A DNA stretch of 32,965 bases from an uncultured Trichormus sp. (lineage in GTDB: Bacteria > Cyanobacteriota > Cyanobacteriia > Cyanobacteriales > Nostocaceae), in assembly GCA_936914905.1 (NCBI GenBank), contig CAKZGI010000346.1, positions 1 to 32,965 of the forward strand. The letters run 5' to 3'. A program made the position numbers and the translations under genes. Positions within the stretch are counted from its first letter, which is position 1, and every line of letters begins with the position of its first letter. The notes under the pieces were generated by a model. That model saw only the letters and a list, made by a program, of their open reading frames with translations, made no database searches and was not told the DNA's origin. Of this stretch, positions 1 to 7,392 are shown piece after piece.

Positions 1-180
1 TACTGCCAATTTATTGACGGTTATACAAACTTGTCGCCCTCAAGCACTGTCTCTATCAAGCACTGTCTCTAATTGAGTTTTTTGACCAACCTATCAAAGG
101 GATAGTTAGCTCTGCTTTGCAGACACCTTCTTTAATCCCTCTCGCTTAGAACTGAATCCTTACCAATAAATTCGTATAGT
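1..180. other. Left-edge intergenic DNA
   Basis: No gene is visible here. It lies downstream of feoA, the last gene of the minus-strand nif cluster. The only clear structure is a perfect 16-bp tandem duplication at 40-71, listed separately. Confidence 0.6.
40..71. repeat. 16-bp perfect tandem duplication
   Basis: The unit TCAAGCACTGTCTCTA occurs at 40-55 and again at 56-71 with no spacer. This looks like a recent slippage or duplication event in noncoding DNA downstream of feoA. Confidence 0.85.
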
Positions 181-432
181 TTACCCTTCAACCACACGCA
201 CATAAATAGCCCGTGCTATGTCCCGCTCGATAGTCATTGGCAGATTACTAACTTTAATCACAAAAGTGGGAAACTGCTGTTCTACAAGAACTTGAGTTCC
301 TGTCTTTATACCCATTGATATCAGTTTCTTTCTAATGATTTCATCTTGAGTTTTACAGACAGTGACAATACCTTGCTCACCAGTTTTCAGCAATTCTAAA
401 GAGCAACCCATGACACTAAAAGGAGTAAACAT
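181..432 (-). CDS. feoA: FeoA-family protein at the end of the nif cluster
   Basis: This 83-residue protein is a single FeoA/SH3-like domain, the small cytoplasmic partner associated with ferrous-iron transport. The pattern GEQGIVTVCK followed by RKKLISMGIKTGTQVLV is typical of FeoA. Placement directly after fdxH is the usual arrangement in heterocystous cyanobacteria, where the gene would help meet the iron demand of nitrogenase; that role is inference because no feoB lies nearby. There is no good ribosome-binding site at the first ATG, and an internal ATG at 411 (MGCSLELLKTG) is a possible alternative start. Two hairpins separate it from fdxH. Confidence 0.85.
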   Translation of the reverse strand: MFTPFSVMGCSLELLKTGEQGIVTVCKTQDEIIRKKLISMGIKTGTQVLVEQQFPTFVIKVSNLPMTIERDIARAIYVRVVEG

Positions 433-464
433 TGCAGAATAAGAATAACAAAAGATAAAAATTG

Positions 465-499
465 CAATGATGAAAGGTGTTTATCATCTTCCATCATTG
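465..499 (-). terminator. Hairpin between fdxH and feoA
   Basis: CAATGATG at 465-472 pairs with CATCATTG at 492-499. The stem can extend inward by four more positions with one mismatch. No T-run follows on the minus strand, so it is more likely an RNA-stabilising or processing structure than a classical intrinsic terminator. Confidence 0.5.
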
Positions 500-514
500 T
501 TAAATGATAAATCT

Positions 515-534
515 AGTAATGCTAAAACATTACT
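515..534 (-). terminator. Short hairpin just downstream of fdxH
   Basis: AGTAATG (515-521) and CATTACT (528-534) are perfect 7-bp arms around a 6-nt loop, starting ten nucleotides after the fdxH stop. There is no T-run. It may mark the 3' end of an fdxH transcript. Confidence 0.45.
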
Positions 535-543
535 GATATGCTA

Positions 544-843
544 TTAAGCAAGGTAAGGTTCTTGATGGGTTTTGATTGTGCAGTTGGAACGGGGATATGT
601 AACGCACAATAAGGCGAAACCTTTAGCCATTTGCTCATCATCTAAGAAGTTTTGATCATCTTGGTTGATTTCACCTTCTACAACTTTACCTACACAGCTA
701 GAGCAAGAACCAGCGTGACAAGAGAATGGTAATTCAATACCAGCTTCTTCTGCACCATCGAGAATTGTAGTTTCTTCGTCGATTTCAATTGTAGTGTCGA
801 GTTCTTGTTTTTTGTTGATCAATCTTACTTGATAGGCAGCCAT
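544..843 (-). CDS. fdxH: Heterocyst [2Fe-2S] ferredoxin FdxH
   Basis: This is a 99-residue plant-type [2Fe-2S] ferredoxin, the known direct electron donor to dinitrogenase reductase (NifH) in heterocysts. The cluster ligands are visible as Cys42, Cys47 and Cys50 (CHAGSCSSC) and Cys80. The Lys-Lys pair at positions 11-12 (10-11 without the initiator Met) is the feature reported to distinguish FdxH and assist contact with NifH. The start at 843 has a GAGGAG Shine-Dalgarno about nine bases upstream. The gene follows hesB after a gap of nearly 200 bp containing a long hairpin, so transcription from its own promoter is plausible. Confidence 0.97.
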   Translation of the reverse strand: MAAYQVRLINKKQELDTTIEIDEETTILDGAEEAGIELPFSCHAGSCSSCVGKVVEGEINQDDQNFLDDEQMAKGFALLCVTYPRSNCTIKTHQEPYLA

Positions 844-988
844 TTTTCGGTTCTCCTCAAACGTGAATAGAATTACTTTGGTAAATTGGTTAAGTCTCCC
901 CTTCTTAGGACGGGGAAATGCTCCCTTCCGTAAACAAAAAATGTGGAGTATGTCTACGGGAAACTTATAAAGTTGTAATTAGCAGAAT

Positions 989-1030
989 AGAACTTAGGAA
1001 AGTTTCTATATATATTTTTTCCTAAGTTCT
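989..1030 (-). terminator. Long perfect hairpin between hesB and fdxH
   Basis: AGAACTTAGGAAA (989-1001) and TTTCCTAAGTTCT (1018-1030) form perfect 13-bp arms around a 16-nt AT-rich loop. It begins eight nucleotides after the hesB stop on the transcribed strand. On the minus strand no T-run follows, so a 3'-stabilising or processing role for the upstream nif message fits better than rho-independent termination. A T8 run follows on the plus strand, where no gene is present to terminate. Confidence 0.75.
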
Positions 1031-1038
1031 AATTTTTT

Positions 1039-1413
1039 TTAGCTGCAAGATACACCTTTCGGTGAACAATCGCCTACTTTAAAAGACTTTCCACAACCGC
1101 AGGTGTCAGTTGCATTGGGATTGCTGAACTTAAAACCGCTGTCCATTACTCCCTCAACAAAATCAATTACCACACCTTCTAATAACGGCGCACTTTTAGC
1201 ATCCACGTAAACCAACACATTTCCTTGTTGGCTGACAACATCATCTGGTTGTGGCTTACTGGTAATTTCAATTCCATACTCATAGCCATTGCAACCACCA
1301 TCTTTAACCGAGATGCGGATACCTTTTGTAGCGTTATTAGTTTCCTCAGTTGCGGAACCTCTTAAAAATACCCTCAGACGAAATTCTGCCTTTTCTGTTA
1401 AAATAACAGTCAT
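1039..1413 (-). CDS. hesB: HesB/IscA-family iron-sulfur assembly protein
   Basis: This 124-residue A-type carrier protein is the nif-cluster HesB. The three conserved cysteines of the IscA/HesB fold are present: Cys41 in DGGCNGYEYG, and Cys105 and Cys107 in the C-terminal TCGCGKSF motif. Such proteins bind iron or a [2Fe-2S]/[4Fe-4S] cluster and deliver it to apo-proteins; here the likely clients are nitrogenase and its maturation enzymes. It follows hesA with a 62-bp gap and is probably part of the same transcript. A short Cys-containing tail follows the CGCG motif (GDCSPKGVSCS). Confidence 0.95.
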   Translation of the reverse strand: MTVILTEKAEFRLRVFLRGSATEETNNATKGIRISVKDGGCNGYEYGIEITSKPQPDDVVSQQGNVLVYVDAKSAPLLEGVVIDFVEGVMDSGFKFSNPNATDTCGCGKSFKVGDCSPKGVSCS

Positions 1414-1475
1414 CTTGTTTCCTGTTCTGTAGCGATTATTCTGATTTGAGATGTGGATTTTTTAGATTTGGTACT

Positions 1476-2258
1476 TTATACGGTCACAGATTGGGATTGG
1501 GAGTATCTCCAAGGTGCAGTATTACCGCAGACTGGACAGTTGCGATCACGATGAGAACGACGTTTAGCAAACTCCATTCTATTAAAATCTATTGTCAGGA
1601 GTTCCGACAATAGCGGTTGACTAAACCCGGTAATCAGCTTGATTGCTTCCAACGCTGTCAAACAAGCCAAAGTCCCAGAAACAGCCCCTACAACTGAAAA
1701 ACCACGCCGATCCCAATCAGGCTTTTCTGGAAACAGACAGGACAAACAAGGAGTCACACCAGGAATCATCGTGGTTAGATAAGCCTCCATCCCGTCCATA
1801 GCAGCCTCTACCATTGGCTTACGCCAACGCACACAAGCTTCATTTAACAAATTCCGCTCGGTGAAATTGTGAGGGCAGTCCAGAGCCATATCCGCCGATT
1901 GCACCAACGAATCTACATTTTCCGGGGTGATATAATCATGAATCGCTTCAATCTGCACATCAGGATTAATACCTGCCAGAGTTTCTTTGGCTTTGAATAC
2001 TCTTGGTTTTCCTACCCAATCGTCAGTCATCAAAACTTGACGATTCATATCATCCTGACGCAAATCACCACCCCGGACTAGGATTAGCCGCCCAACGCCT
2101 GCTACTGCTAAGTAAAGCGCCGCCGTACCGCCTAATCCTCCCACACCAGTCACCAAAACCGTCGCTGACTTCAGGCGCTTTTGAGCCACTGCCCCAAAAT
2201 TCGGGAGCATCATTTGGCGACTATAGCGTTCTAATTCGGTAGGCGTTAGGTTGATCAA
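1476..2258 (-). CDS. hesA: HesA, ThiF/MoeB-type adenylating protein
   Basis: This 260-residue protein belongs to the E1-like ThiF/MoeB/HesA family. The nucleotide-binding glycine motif GVGGLGG lies at about 38-44. Two zinc-binding Cys pairs are present at 171/174 (CLSC) and 241/244 (CPVC). HesA is a conserved member of the heterocyst nif cluster and is thought to support metal or sulfur handling for nitrogenase; its exact substrate is not established. It starts ten nucleotides after the nifW stop, which suggests co-translation with nifW, and is followed by hesB. Confidence 0.95.
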   Translation of the reverse strand: MINLTPTELERYSRQMMLPNFGAVAQKRLKSATVLVTGVGGLGGTAALYLAVAGVGRLILVRGGDLRQDDMNRQVLMTDDWVGKPRVFKAKETLAGINPDVQIEAIHDYITPENVDSLVQSADMALDCPHNFTERNLLNEACVRWRKPMVEAAMDGMEAYLTTMIPGVTPCLSCLFPEKPDWDRRGFSVVGAVSGTLACLTALEAIKLITGFSQPLLSELLTIDFNRMEFAKRRSHRDRNCPVCGNTAPWRYSQSQSVTV

Positions 2259-2268
2259 TTTATACCTC

Positions 2269-2586
2269 CTAATCAGAAGTTATTTCTGTAAGCGTGACTA
2301 CATTCTTTGGCTTATCGTTAAACACCTTAAACAGCTTTTGTTCATGGGGTGTTGATTCCTGAAAAACTTGGTAAGCTTTTTGCAAAGCTAAACAATATTG
2401 AGTTAATTTGTCTTCTGCACCCAAGTCAGGAAATTTATCATCAATTTCATTCATGTATTGAGAAAACTTTTTCAATATATGAAGACGATTGACATTTACA
2501 TGTTTCTGGTCATAAGGCAGTTGAAAAAAGATAAAATACTCTTCTGCATCTACAAGCCTCTTGAATTCTTCAATAGTTCGACTCAT
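2269..2586 (-). CDS. nifW: Nitrogenase-stabilising protein NifW
   Basis: This 105-residue protein matches the NifW family, including the N-terminal pattern FKRLVDAEEYFIFFQLPYD. NifW is known to protect or assist assembly of the MoFe protein under oxygen exposure. The start codon overlaps the stop of the preceding 66-residue gene by four bases, an arrangement typical of translational coupling. Ten nucleotides separate it from hesA. The length is normal for cyanobacterial NifW. Confidence 0.95.
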   Translation of the reverse strand: MSRTIEEFKRLVDAEEYFIFFQLPYDQKHVNVNRLHILKKFSQYMNEIDDKFPDLGAEDKLTQYCLALQKAYQVFQESTPHEQKLFKVFNDKPKNVVTLTEITSD

Positions 2587-2783
2587 TTAGCATCCTCCAT
2601 TTTTTTTAGCTGTTGCTTGAGTTCATCTAACTCTCGGTAGATTTCGTAAGTCTCAGCCGCAACATCCATAAGTGTTTTGTAATCTGTTGGTAGTCCCTCA
2701 GCTAAATCATGCAAGTCCATTTTCATTTGACCTGCTTTGCTATTTAGCTTTCTAATTTTTGCTGTGAGTTCCTCAATCGTCAT
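2583..2783 (-). CDS. Small nif-associated protein (DUF683 / CCE_0567-like)
   Basis: This 66-residue helical protein is the small gene conserved between the DUF269 gene and nifW in cyanobacterial nif clusters (DUF683, CCE_0567-like metalloprotein family). The sequence is almost all predicted helix with heptad-like leucines (IRKLNSKAGQMKMDLHDL and ELDELKQQLKKMEDAK), so a helical hairpin dimer is likely. Its biochemical role is unknown. It overlaps nifW by four bases. No strong Shine-Dalgarno is visible upstream, where heptamer-type repeat DNA begins. Confidence 0.88.
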   Translation of the reverse strand: MTIEELTAKIRKLNSKAGQMKMDLHDLAEGLPTDYKTLMDVAAETYEIYRELDELKQQLKKMEDAK

Positions 2784-2785
2784 TG

Positions 2786-2845
2786 GTGATTGGCAATTGG
2801 TAATTGGGTTATTAATTTCCCCTTGTCCCCAGTCCCCAATTCCGA
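2786..2845. repeat. Heptamer-type short tandem repeat with complementary arms
   Basis: Degenerate units of the GATTGGN/AATTGGN kind run from about 2786 to 2812, followed by CCCCAGTCCCCAATT-type units to 2845. The two halves are complementary and could fold into a hairpin in the mRNA between the DUF269 gene and the next gene. Confidence 0.6.
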
Positions 2846-2849
2846 AGTC

Positions 2850-3326
2850 TTAAATATTTCCTACTTCTGGGAAACGCTTGGCTAAATCAACGCCTTTTTT
2901 GACAAAGTTTTCTCCCTCTTCAGCTAATTTTTCTAGGGAGTCAAAACCATAACGGTGAGCATCGCGTAAAGTCCTTACAGCTAACAATAAACGACCAGAA
3001 AAGACTAATGCCCAACCAAAACCTTCATGACCTAAGTCAACTACCACGTTAGATATTAGTCCGGTTTCTTTTTCAATACTGGCTGCGACAGCACGGAAAA
3101 AGGCGTTGATCCGAGAAATAGTTGCTGGGTCTACTTCACCTTGAGCAGAAATTTCCCGTTTCTTTTGTTTAGTGACAACAAAGGGTTTCAAAATTAATTC
3201 ATCAGACCAACTCCGGTAAAAACCATAGCTGTCTTGCGCCCGGATTTGTTGGACTAAACTCTTGAGAAAAGGTGAACTAATTTCTGTGTTGGTAGCAGTT
3301 CCGTTCACACTGTTATTTTCACTCAT
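2850..3326 (-). CDS. NifX-associated protein, DUF269 family
   Basis: This 158-residue protein belongs to the NifX-associated nitrogen-fixation family (DUF269). The core from about residue 20 (PFLKSLVQQIRAQDSYG) through DLGHEGFGWALVFSGRLL to the FPEVGNI terminus is complete. The family always sits beside nifX and is thought to act in FeMo-cofactor synthesis, but its exact step is not known. The start overlaps the nifX stop by four bases, which implies translational coupling. The first ~18 residues are variable and polar. Confidence 0.92.
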   Translation of the reverse strand: MSENNSVNGTATNTEISSPFLKSLVQQIRAQDSYGFYRSWSDELILKPFVVTKQKKREISAQGEVDPATISRINAFFRAVAASIEKETGLISNVVVDLGHEGFGWALVFSGRLLLAVRTLRDAHRYGFDSLEKLAEEGENFVKKGVDLAKRFPEVGNI

Positions 3327-3742
3327 ACCGTTGCTTCGTTTTCAAGTTCATCTGCAAGGTTTAATGTTTTTGGTTGTAAGGCTTTACGCAACCAGGGGGG
3401 AGGATTACCTTTAAGAGTTTTGACTAATTTAGTCAGGACTTCTTCAATTTTTTCTTCCTCTGATTTAGCCTTTACTGGAGTCACACCTTTTTTAATTAGG
3501 CGTGCAGCAGCACTCCCACCAATGGCGACAACATAAACAATTGTGCAACCATTAAGCGCCTCAAGTTTAGGTGTGATTTTATCTTCATTGCCATCTTCTT
3601 TGAGGTCGCCTTCAAATTTCAGAGTTTCTAGAAATTCATATCCATGATCGGAAATTTCATAGACATCAATTTCTTGAGCCCACCCAAAGTGAGCATTAAC
3701 ATGAATTCTATCTGTGGTGGTAAAGGCGATTTTCACTTTCAT
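3323..3742 (-). CDS. nifX: NifX, FeMo-cofactor precursor carrier
   Basis: This 139-residue protein has the NifX/NafY/NifB-C dinitrogenase-cofactor-binding fold, beginning MKVKIAFTTTDRIHVNAHFG with the conserved HFG segment. NifX binds NifB-co or the VK cluster and passes it on to NifEN during cofactor assembly in the cytoplasm. A Lys/Glu-rich C-terminal region and the conserved PPPWLRKAL segment are present. The length is usual. It is separated from nifN by about 140 bp of heptamer repeats and overlaps the following DUF269 gene by four bases. Confidence 0.95.
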   Translation of the reverse strand: MKVKIAFTTTDRIHVNAHFGWAQEIDVYEISDHGYEFLETLKFEGDLKEDGNEDKITPKLEALNGCTIVYVVAIGGSAAARLIKKGVTPVKAKSEEEKIEEVLTKLVKTLKGNPPPWLRKALQPKTLNLADELENEATV

Positions 3743-3769
3743 TAGTCCTTAGTAAAAAGATGGAATACG

Positions 3770-3887
3770 AAATAGGAAATAGGAAATAGGGAATAAATAA
3801 GAAGTAAAAGGTAAAAGGTAAAAATAAAAGTTGATTAATTTATTTCTGTCACCTGTCACCTGTCACCTGTCACCTGTCACCTGTTAC
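3770..3887. repeat. Cluster of three heptanucleotide tandem repeats
   Basis: AAATAGG occurs three times at 3770-3790, TAAAAGG twice at 3805-3818, and CTGTCAC five times at 3846-3880 followed by a CTGTTAC variant at 3881-3887. All have a strict 7-bp period. This is the short tandemly repeated repetitive (STRR) class known from heterocystous cyanobacteria. The last variant unit supplies the stop codon of nifN. Confidence 0.92.
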
Positions 3888-5212
3888 CTATTAATTACTG
3901 ATGACCAATGATTCATCATTAATGACTCTTCATGTTCTATAAAAAGGTTTCCTATACCAAATAAAAGTTCTATAGTTCCGCGATAGCCTACTTTGGTAAA
4001 TAGACCATTTCCTAAGCGGTCATAGATGGGAATTCCTAAACGATAGTGGGGAATTTTGAGGCGTTTTGATATGGTATTCACATTAGAATTACCAATCAAT
4101 AAATCAGAACCCACTGCTAAATCTTCCAAATCTTCCAAATCACCAATGGTAACATTTTTTACAGTAAGCCGTTCTAATAAAGGCGATCGCGTCGTTGTGA
4201 CAGCAGCATGAATAGAAGCCCCCATTGACTGTAGAAACTGCACTGTAGTCCACATTAAATCCGGTTCTAAAGCCAAAGAAACCCGTTTAGCACCGAAGTA
4301 AAAATGAGTATCTAACATCGCATCTTGCAGCTGACGACGTTGACGACAATATTTTTCCGGTACGGGATTACCACTCAAAACTGATAAAGCCTGTAAAAAC
4401 TCATCCACAGGTTCTAAACCAGTCAAATCGCGAAAAACTTCGTAATCTGTATTAAAACGTTCTTGGAGAATTTTTGCAGCACCACGCATACTTTCACCTA
4501 AAGCGAAAGTGAAAGCAGAACTACCCAAAGAATGGAGTTGTTTAAGAGTCGTACCACTAACAGTTACTGCGCTGTAGTCATCTTCCAAATGACCATCCAA
4601 CGAAGCACCCAAATCAGGGACAAAAATCGGTTCTAGTCCAAAAGATGTCACCATCTCTCGAACTTCCTGCACATCCCCAGGAGTAAAAGCCGAACCTGGT
4701 AAAATCGTAATTTGTTGAGGTTTAATTCCTCCAGCTTTAGGAACTTCCTTCAGAATACTTTCTACAGCTACCGCAAAACCATCTTGTAACGCACCTTTAA
4801 AATCAGGAGTCGGAGCAAACACAATTGCTAAATAGTCAAGTTCTGGATGACGTTCCCGAATATCCTTCAAGAAACGTTCAATATCATCTCCTCTCGTTTC
4901 TGTTAATCCAGTCGTACACAAGCCGATAATTTCCGGTTTAGCTTTTTCCACCAAAGTGAGAATAGCTTGTTCAACATTTTCCTCACCACCCAAAATAGTA
5001 GTAACTTCAGTCATTGCTGTAGTAGCAAGAGGAATTGCTTCCCGAAAATGTCGAACCAAAACCACCTTAGCAAAAGCAGTACAACCTTGAGAACCATGAA
5101 ACAAAGGCATAGTTCCCTTCAAACCCAAAAAAGCTAAAGATGCACCTAAAGCTTGACTTTGTTTGAGAGGACTAACAGTAACAGACTTATTGGGAACAGT
5201 GACAATTGCCAT
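3884..5212 (-). CDS. nifN: FeMo-cofactor scaffold subunit NifN
   Basis: This 442-residue protein is the beta-like subunit of the NifEN scaffold on which the L-cluster is converted to FeMo-co. Cys44 lies in the HGSQGCTAF segment equivalent to the P-cluster ligand region of NifK, and CTTGLTETRGDD is also present. The TLGES..GAAKILQ region and the LLFGIGNLF end are typical. The last ~12 residues (LMMNHWSSVINR) look like translation of intergenic repeat DNA, because the stop codon lies inside the heptamer array. The gene may therefore have lost its ancestral stop and gained a short tail. It is separate from nifE, not fused. Confidence 0.96.
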   Translation of the reverse strand: MAIVTVPNKSVTVSPLKQSQALGASLAFLGLKGTMPLFHGSQGCTAFAKVVLVRHFREAIPLATTAMTEVTTILGGEENVEQAILTLVEKAKPEIIGLCTTGLTETRGDDIERFLKDIRERHPELDYLAIVFAPTPDFKGALQDGFAVAVESILKEVPKAGGIKPQQITILPGSAFTPGDVQEVREMVTSFGLEPIFVPDLGASLDGHLEDDYSAVTVSGTTLKQLHSLGSSAFTFALGESMRGAAKILQERFNTDYEVFRDLTGLEPVDEFLQALSVLSGNPVPEKYCRQRRQLQDAMLDTHFYFGAKRVSLALEPDLMWTTVQFLQSMGASIHAAVTTTRSPLLERLTVKNVTIGDLEDLEDLAVGSDLLIGNSNVNTISKRLKIPHYRLGIPIYDRLGNGLFTKVGYRGTIELLFGIGNLFIEHEESLMMNHWSSVINR

Positions 5213-5246
5213 AAATTAATCTCAATAATCTCAAAATAATTTGTAA

Positions 5247-5316
5247 GGAGTCAGGAGTCAGGAGTCGAAAAAATAACTATTCCTTATTCCCTAATTACTG
5301 TCACCTGTGACCTAAA
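5247..5316. repeat. Heptamer repeat between nifE and nifN
   Basis: GGAGTCA occurs three times in tandem (5247-5267, last copy ending in G). It is followed by a CTGTCACCTGTGACC segment near 5298-5312 that is itself near-palindromic. This noncoding spacer is transcribed between nifE and nifN. Confidence 0.8.
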
Positions 5317-5318
5317 AA

Positions 5319-6686
5319 TTACTCCCAAGGCGCAGGCTTACGAATTTGTTCCCAAATTGGACTATACAAAGCCTCATATAACTCCCGTGCCATTTCCAGC
5401 ATTCCTATATAACCTGCATAGGGATGATGACGTTCTTGGTTAATATCTAAAAATGGAATTCTTGCCTTTAAAGCTGTGTACTGATTTCGACCACCAGCTA
5501 TTAACATATCAGCTTTAGTTTCTCTCACTAATTTTAGCAGTTCTTGGGCATTACCCTTTTCCAACATAATGCCATCATTACCAAGTAATTTATTGATTTT
5601 GGATTTATCTTCTTCTGTACTTTTGCGTGTACTAGTAGCAACAACTTCAATTCCTAAATCCTTAGCGGCGGAAATGATTGACCAACTTTTCACACCGCCA
5701 GTATACAGAACCACCCGTTTACCCTTTAGGCGTTCTCTATAGGGAGCAAGGGCAATATCTAAAGCCGCTGTTTCATCTGCAATTAACTTTTCAGTCCGTG
5801 CTTGTAAATCAGGATCACCTAATTTAGCTGCAACAGTTCTAAGACAAATATTAATATCATTAATACCATAAAAAGACTCTTCAATGTAAGGAATACCGTA
5901 ACGTTCCTCCATTTTCCGCGCCATATTTAATAAGGCGCGTGAGCAAATCATTACATTTAACTTAGCGCGGTGAGCATAACGAATTTCTTCATAACGAGCA
6001 TCACCAGTGATTTTTGATAAGACGCGAATGCCTAATTTTTCAAATAAAGGCAAAACGCCCCACATTTCACCAGCAATATTGTATTCACCAATCAAATTAA
6101 TATCATAAGGTGTAGTATATTCAGGTTCAGCAGTGCCAACTACATATTCTAGTAAAGCTTCACCACCAAAACGATTACCTAGATTTTTACTACCAATAAA
6201 TCCCGGAGCAATTACTGGAATAACAGGAGTACCAATTTTCTCAGCCGCAACTTTACAAACTGCATCAATATCATCGCCGATTAAAGCAGTTACACAAGTA
6301 GCGTAAACAAAGATAGCAGCTGGTTTGTAGCGTTCATTAACTTCCAAAATTGCCTTATAAAGCTTTTTCTCACCACCAAAAATTACATCATTTTCACTAA
6401 CATCAGTGGTAAAACCAGTCTTATAGAGCATTGGACCAGAAGAAAGACTTCCACGACTTCCCCAAGAGTTACCAGCACAAGCAATAGGTCCATGAACCAA
6501 ATGAGCAGCATCAGTAATAGGTACTAATGCAATCATTGCACCATCAAAAGCGCATCCTCCTTGAGCAGCACCTGGTTGAGCTTGTTGTGTACAAGATTTG
6601 TTTTTCTTTTCTCCCTGTTTATGTTGATTATGTTTGCATCCTGATTCACTAAGTAACTCGTTAATTTTGCCTTGGGTAATTTTCAT
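5319..6686 (-). CDS. nifE: FeMo-cofactor scaffold subunit NifE
   Basis: This is the alpha-like subunit of NifEN, 455 residues from the chosen ATG at 6686. That ATG has an AGAAGAG ribosome-binding site and gives the family-typical start [12 protein letters not shown]. An upstream TTG at 6704 in the same frame would add six residues and is not needed. The conserved cysteines are Cys45 (GGCAFDGA), Cys70 ([10 protein letters not shown]) and Cys131 ([12 protein letters not shown]). The N-terminal region is rich in Cys, His and Lys, as in other cyanobacterial NifE. It is preceded by about 700 bp that contains a broken gene, so the reading frame from nifK to nifE is not tightly coupled. Confidence 0.96.
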   Translation of the reverse strand: MKITQGKINELLSESGCKHNQHKQGEKKNKSCTQQAQPGAAQGGCAFDGAMIALVPITDAAHLVHGPIACAGNSWGSRGSLSSGPMLYKTGFTTDVSENDVIFGGEKKLYKAILEVNERYKPAAIFVYATCVTALIGDDIDAVCKVAAEKIGTPVIPVIAPGFIGSKNLGNRFGGEALLEYVVGTAEPEYTTPYDINLIGEYNIAGEMWGVLPLFEKLGIRVLSKITGDARYEEIRYAHRAKLNVMICSRALLNMARKMEERYGIPYIEESFYGINDINICLRTVAAKLGDPDLQARTEKLIADETAALDIALAPYRERLKGKRVVLYTGGVKSWSIISAAKDLGIEVVATSTRKSTEEDKSKINKLLGNDGIMLEKGNAQELLKLVRETKADMLIAGGRNQYTALKARIPFLDINQERHHPYAGYIGMLEMARELYEALYSPIWEQIRKPAPWE

Positions 6687-6911
6687 ATCTCTTCTCGCGC
6701 TCAATGGAACTTGTTAATTGAAATGTGGGCAAACCTAAATAGACTTCCTGAAAAATTCCTCTTTACACAAGATTCACACAGATAAAGATTCAGAAAAGAT
6801 GTCTATTTATCTGTAACTGAGTTATAATAATATCAATCCTTGATAATTGTCATTTTAAATTATTGAATACTAATGACTAATAACCGAACAGTAATGAGTA
6901 GAAACGGATTT
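6687..6911. other. nifE upstream spacer
   Basis: AT-rich noncoding DNA between nifE and the broken gene. I see no clear promoter motif or repeat in it. Confidence 0.4.
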
Positions 6912-7253
6912 CTAGTAAATATACTTGGTGATGTCTTCACCACATTCATCAGCCAGGTAAGATAAAGCACGAAATCGCAAAGCAACTACTTCATTATATA
7001 AAGGAATATAAAGGATTGATTTTGCATAGTGCCGGAATATGGAAACTTCACCCAGATAAATTAATATCTCGATCAAAATGACAACAGCAAGGAATTAGCT
7101 GACAAAATTTCTGGAAATGAGCGAAGCAATAGTTTTTAACTTCAATGCCATCTATCCATCGCTGTAAAGGCTTGAGAAGTTCAAAATAACCAGAACTTTA
7201 TAATTAGGTGGATGGTGATTATGGTGTGGATGAGAGTGAGGAATAGATGTCAT
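6912..7253 (-). pseudogene. Broken Mo-dependent nitrogenase C-terminal-domain gene
   Basis: In the nifK-nifE gap the minus strand still encodes a recognisable small protein of the Mo-dependent nitrogenase C-terminal family. It has a His-rich start (MTSIPHSHPHHNHH), a middle reading LLKPLQRWIDGIEVKN, the CQLIPCCCHFDRDI segment, and the end LYNEVVALRFRALSYL plus ADECGEDITKYIY. Three lesions are visible: a frameshift near 7195-7205, an in-frame TGA at 7048-7050 (probably from CGA), and a perfect 10-bp tandem duplication at 6996-7015 that shifts the frame. Other heterocystous cyanobacteria keep an intact gene at this position between nifK and nifE. Confidence 0.88.
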
Positions 7254-7298
7254 GAGAGATGCCGGAGATAACTATAAATCAGAAGTGAGAATTTGGGA

Positions 7299-7318
7299 AT
7301 TGGGAATTAATTCCCAAT
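7299..7318. repeat. Perfect 20-bp palindrome downstream of nifK
   Basis: ATTGGGAATTAATTCCCAAT reads identically on both strands. It starts about 75 bp after the nifK stop, next to GGGAATT-type heptamers. It could be a transcript-end hairpin for nifHDK or a mobile short palindrome. It has no T-run. Confidence 0.85.
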
Positions 7319-7392
7319 CCCTATTTATTATTTGTTTGGTTGTTAGTAGTCAGTTGTGATTGTTTCTGAATGACGACTAACCACTGACACTC

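Noticed and set aside
1018-1040. Rho-independent terminator on the plus strand (hairpin plus T8)
   Set aside because: There is no plus-strand gene to its left; the T-run is more simply the AT-rich DNA after hesB.
3846-3887. CTGTCAC array as a CRISPR
   Set aside because: Units are seven bases with no spacers; it is an STRR-type tandem repeat.
6687-6704. TTG start for nifE six codons upstream
   Set aside because: The ATG at 6686 has the ribosome-binding site and the family-typical N-terminus.
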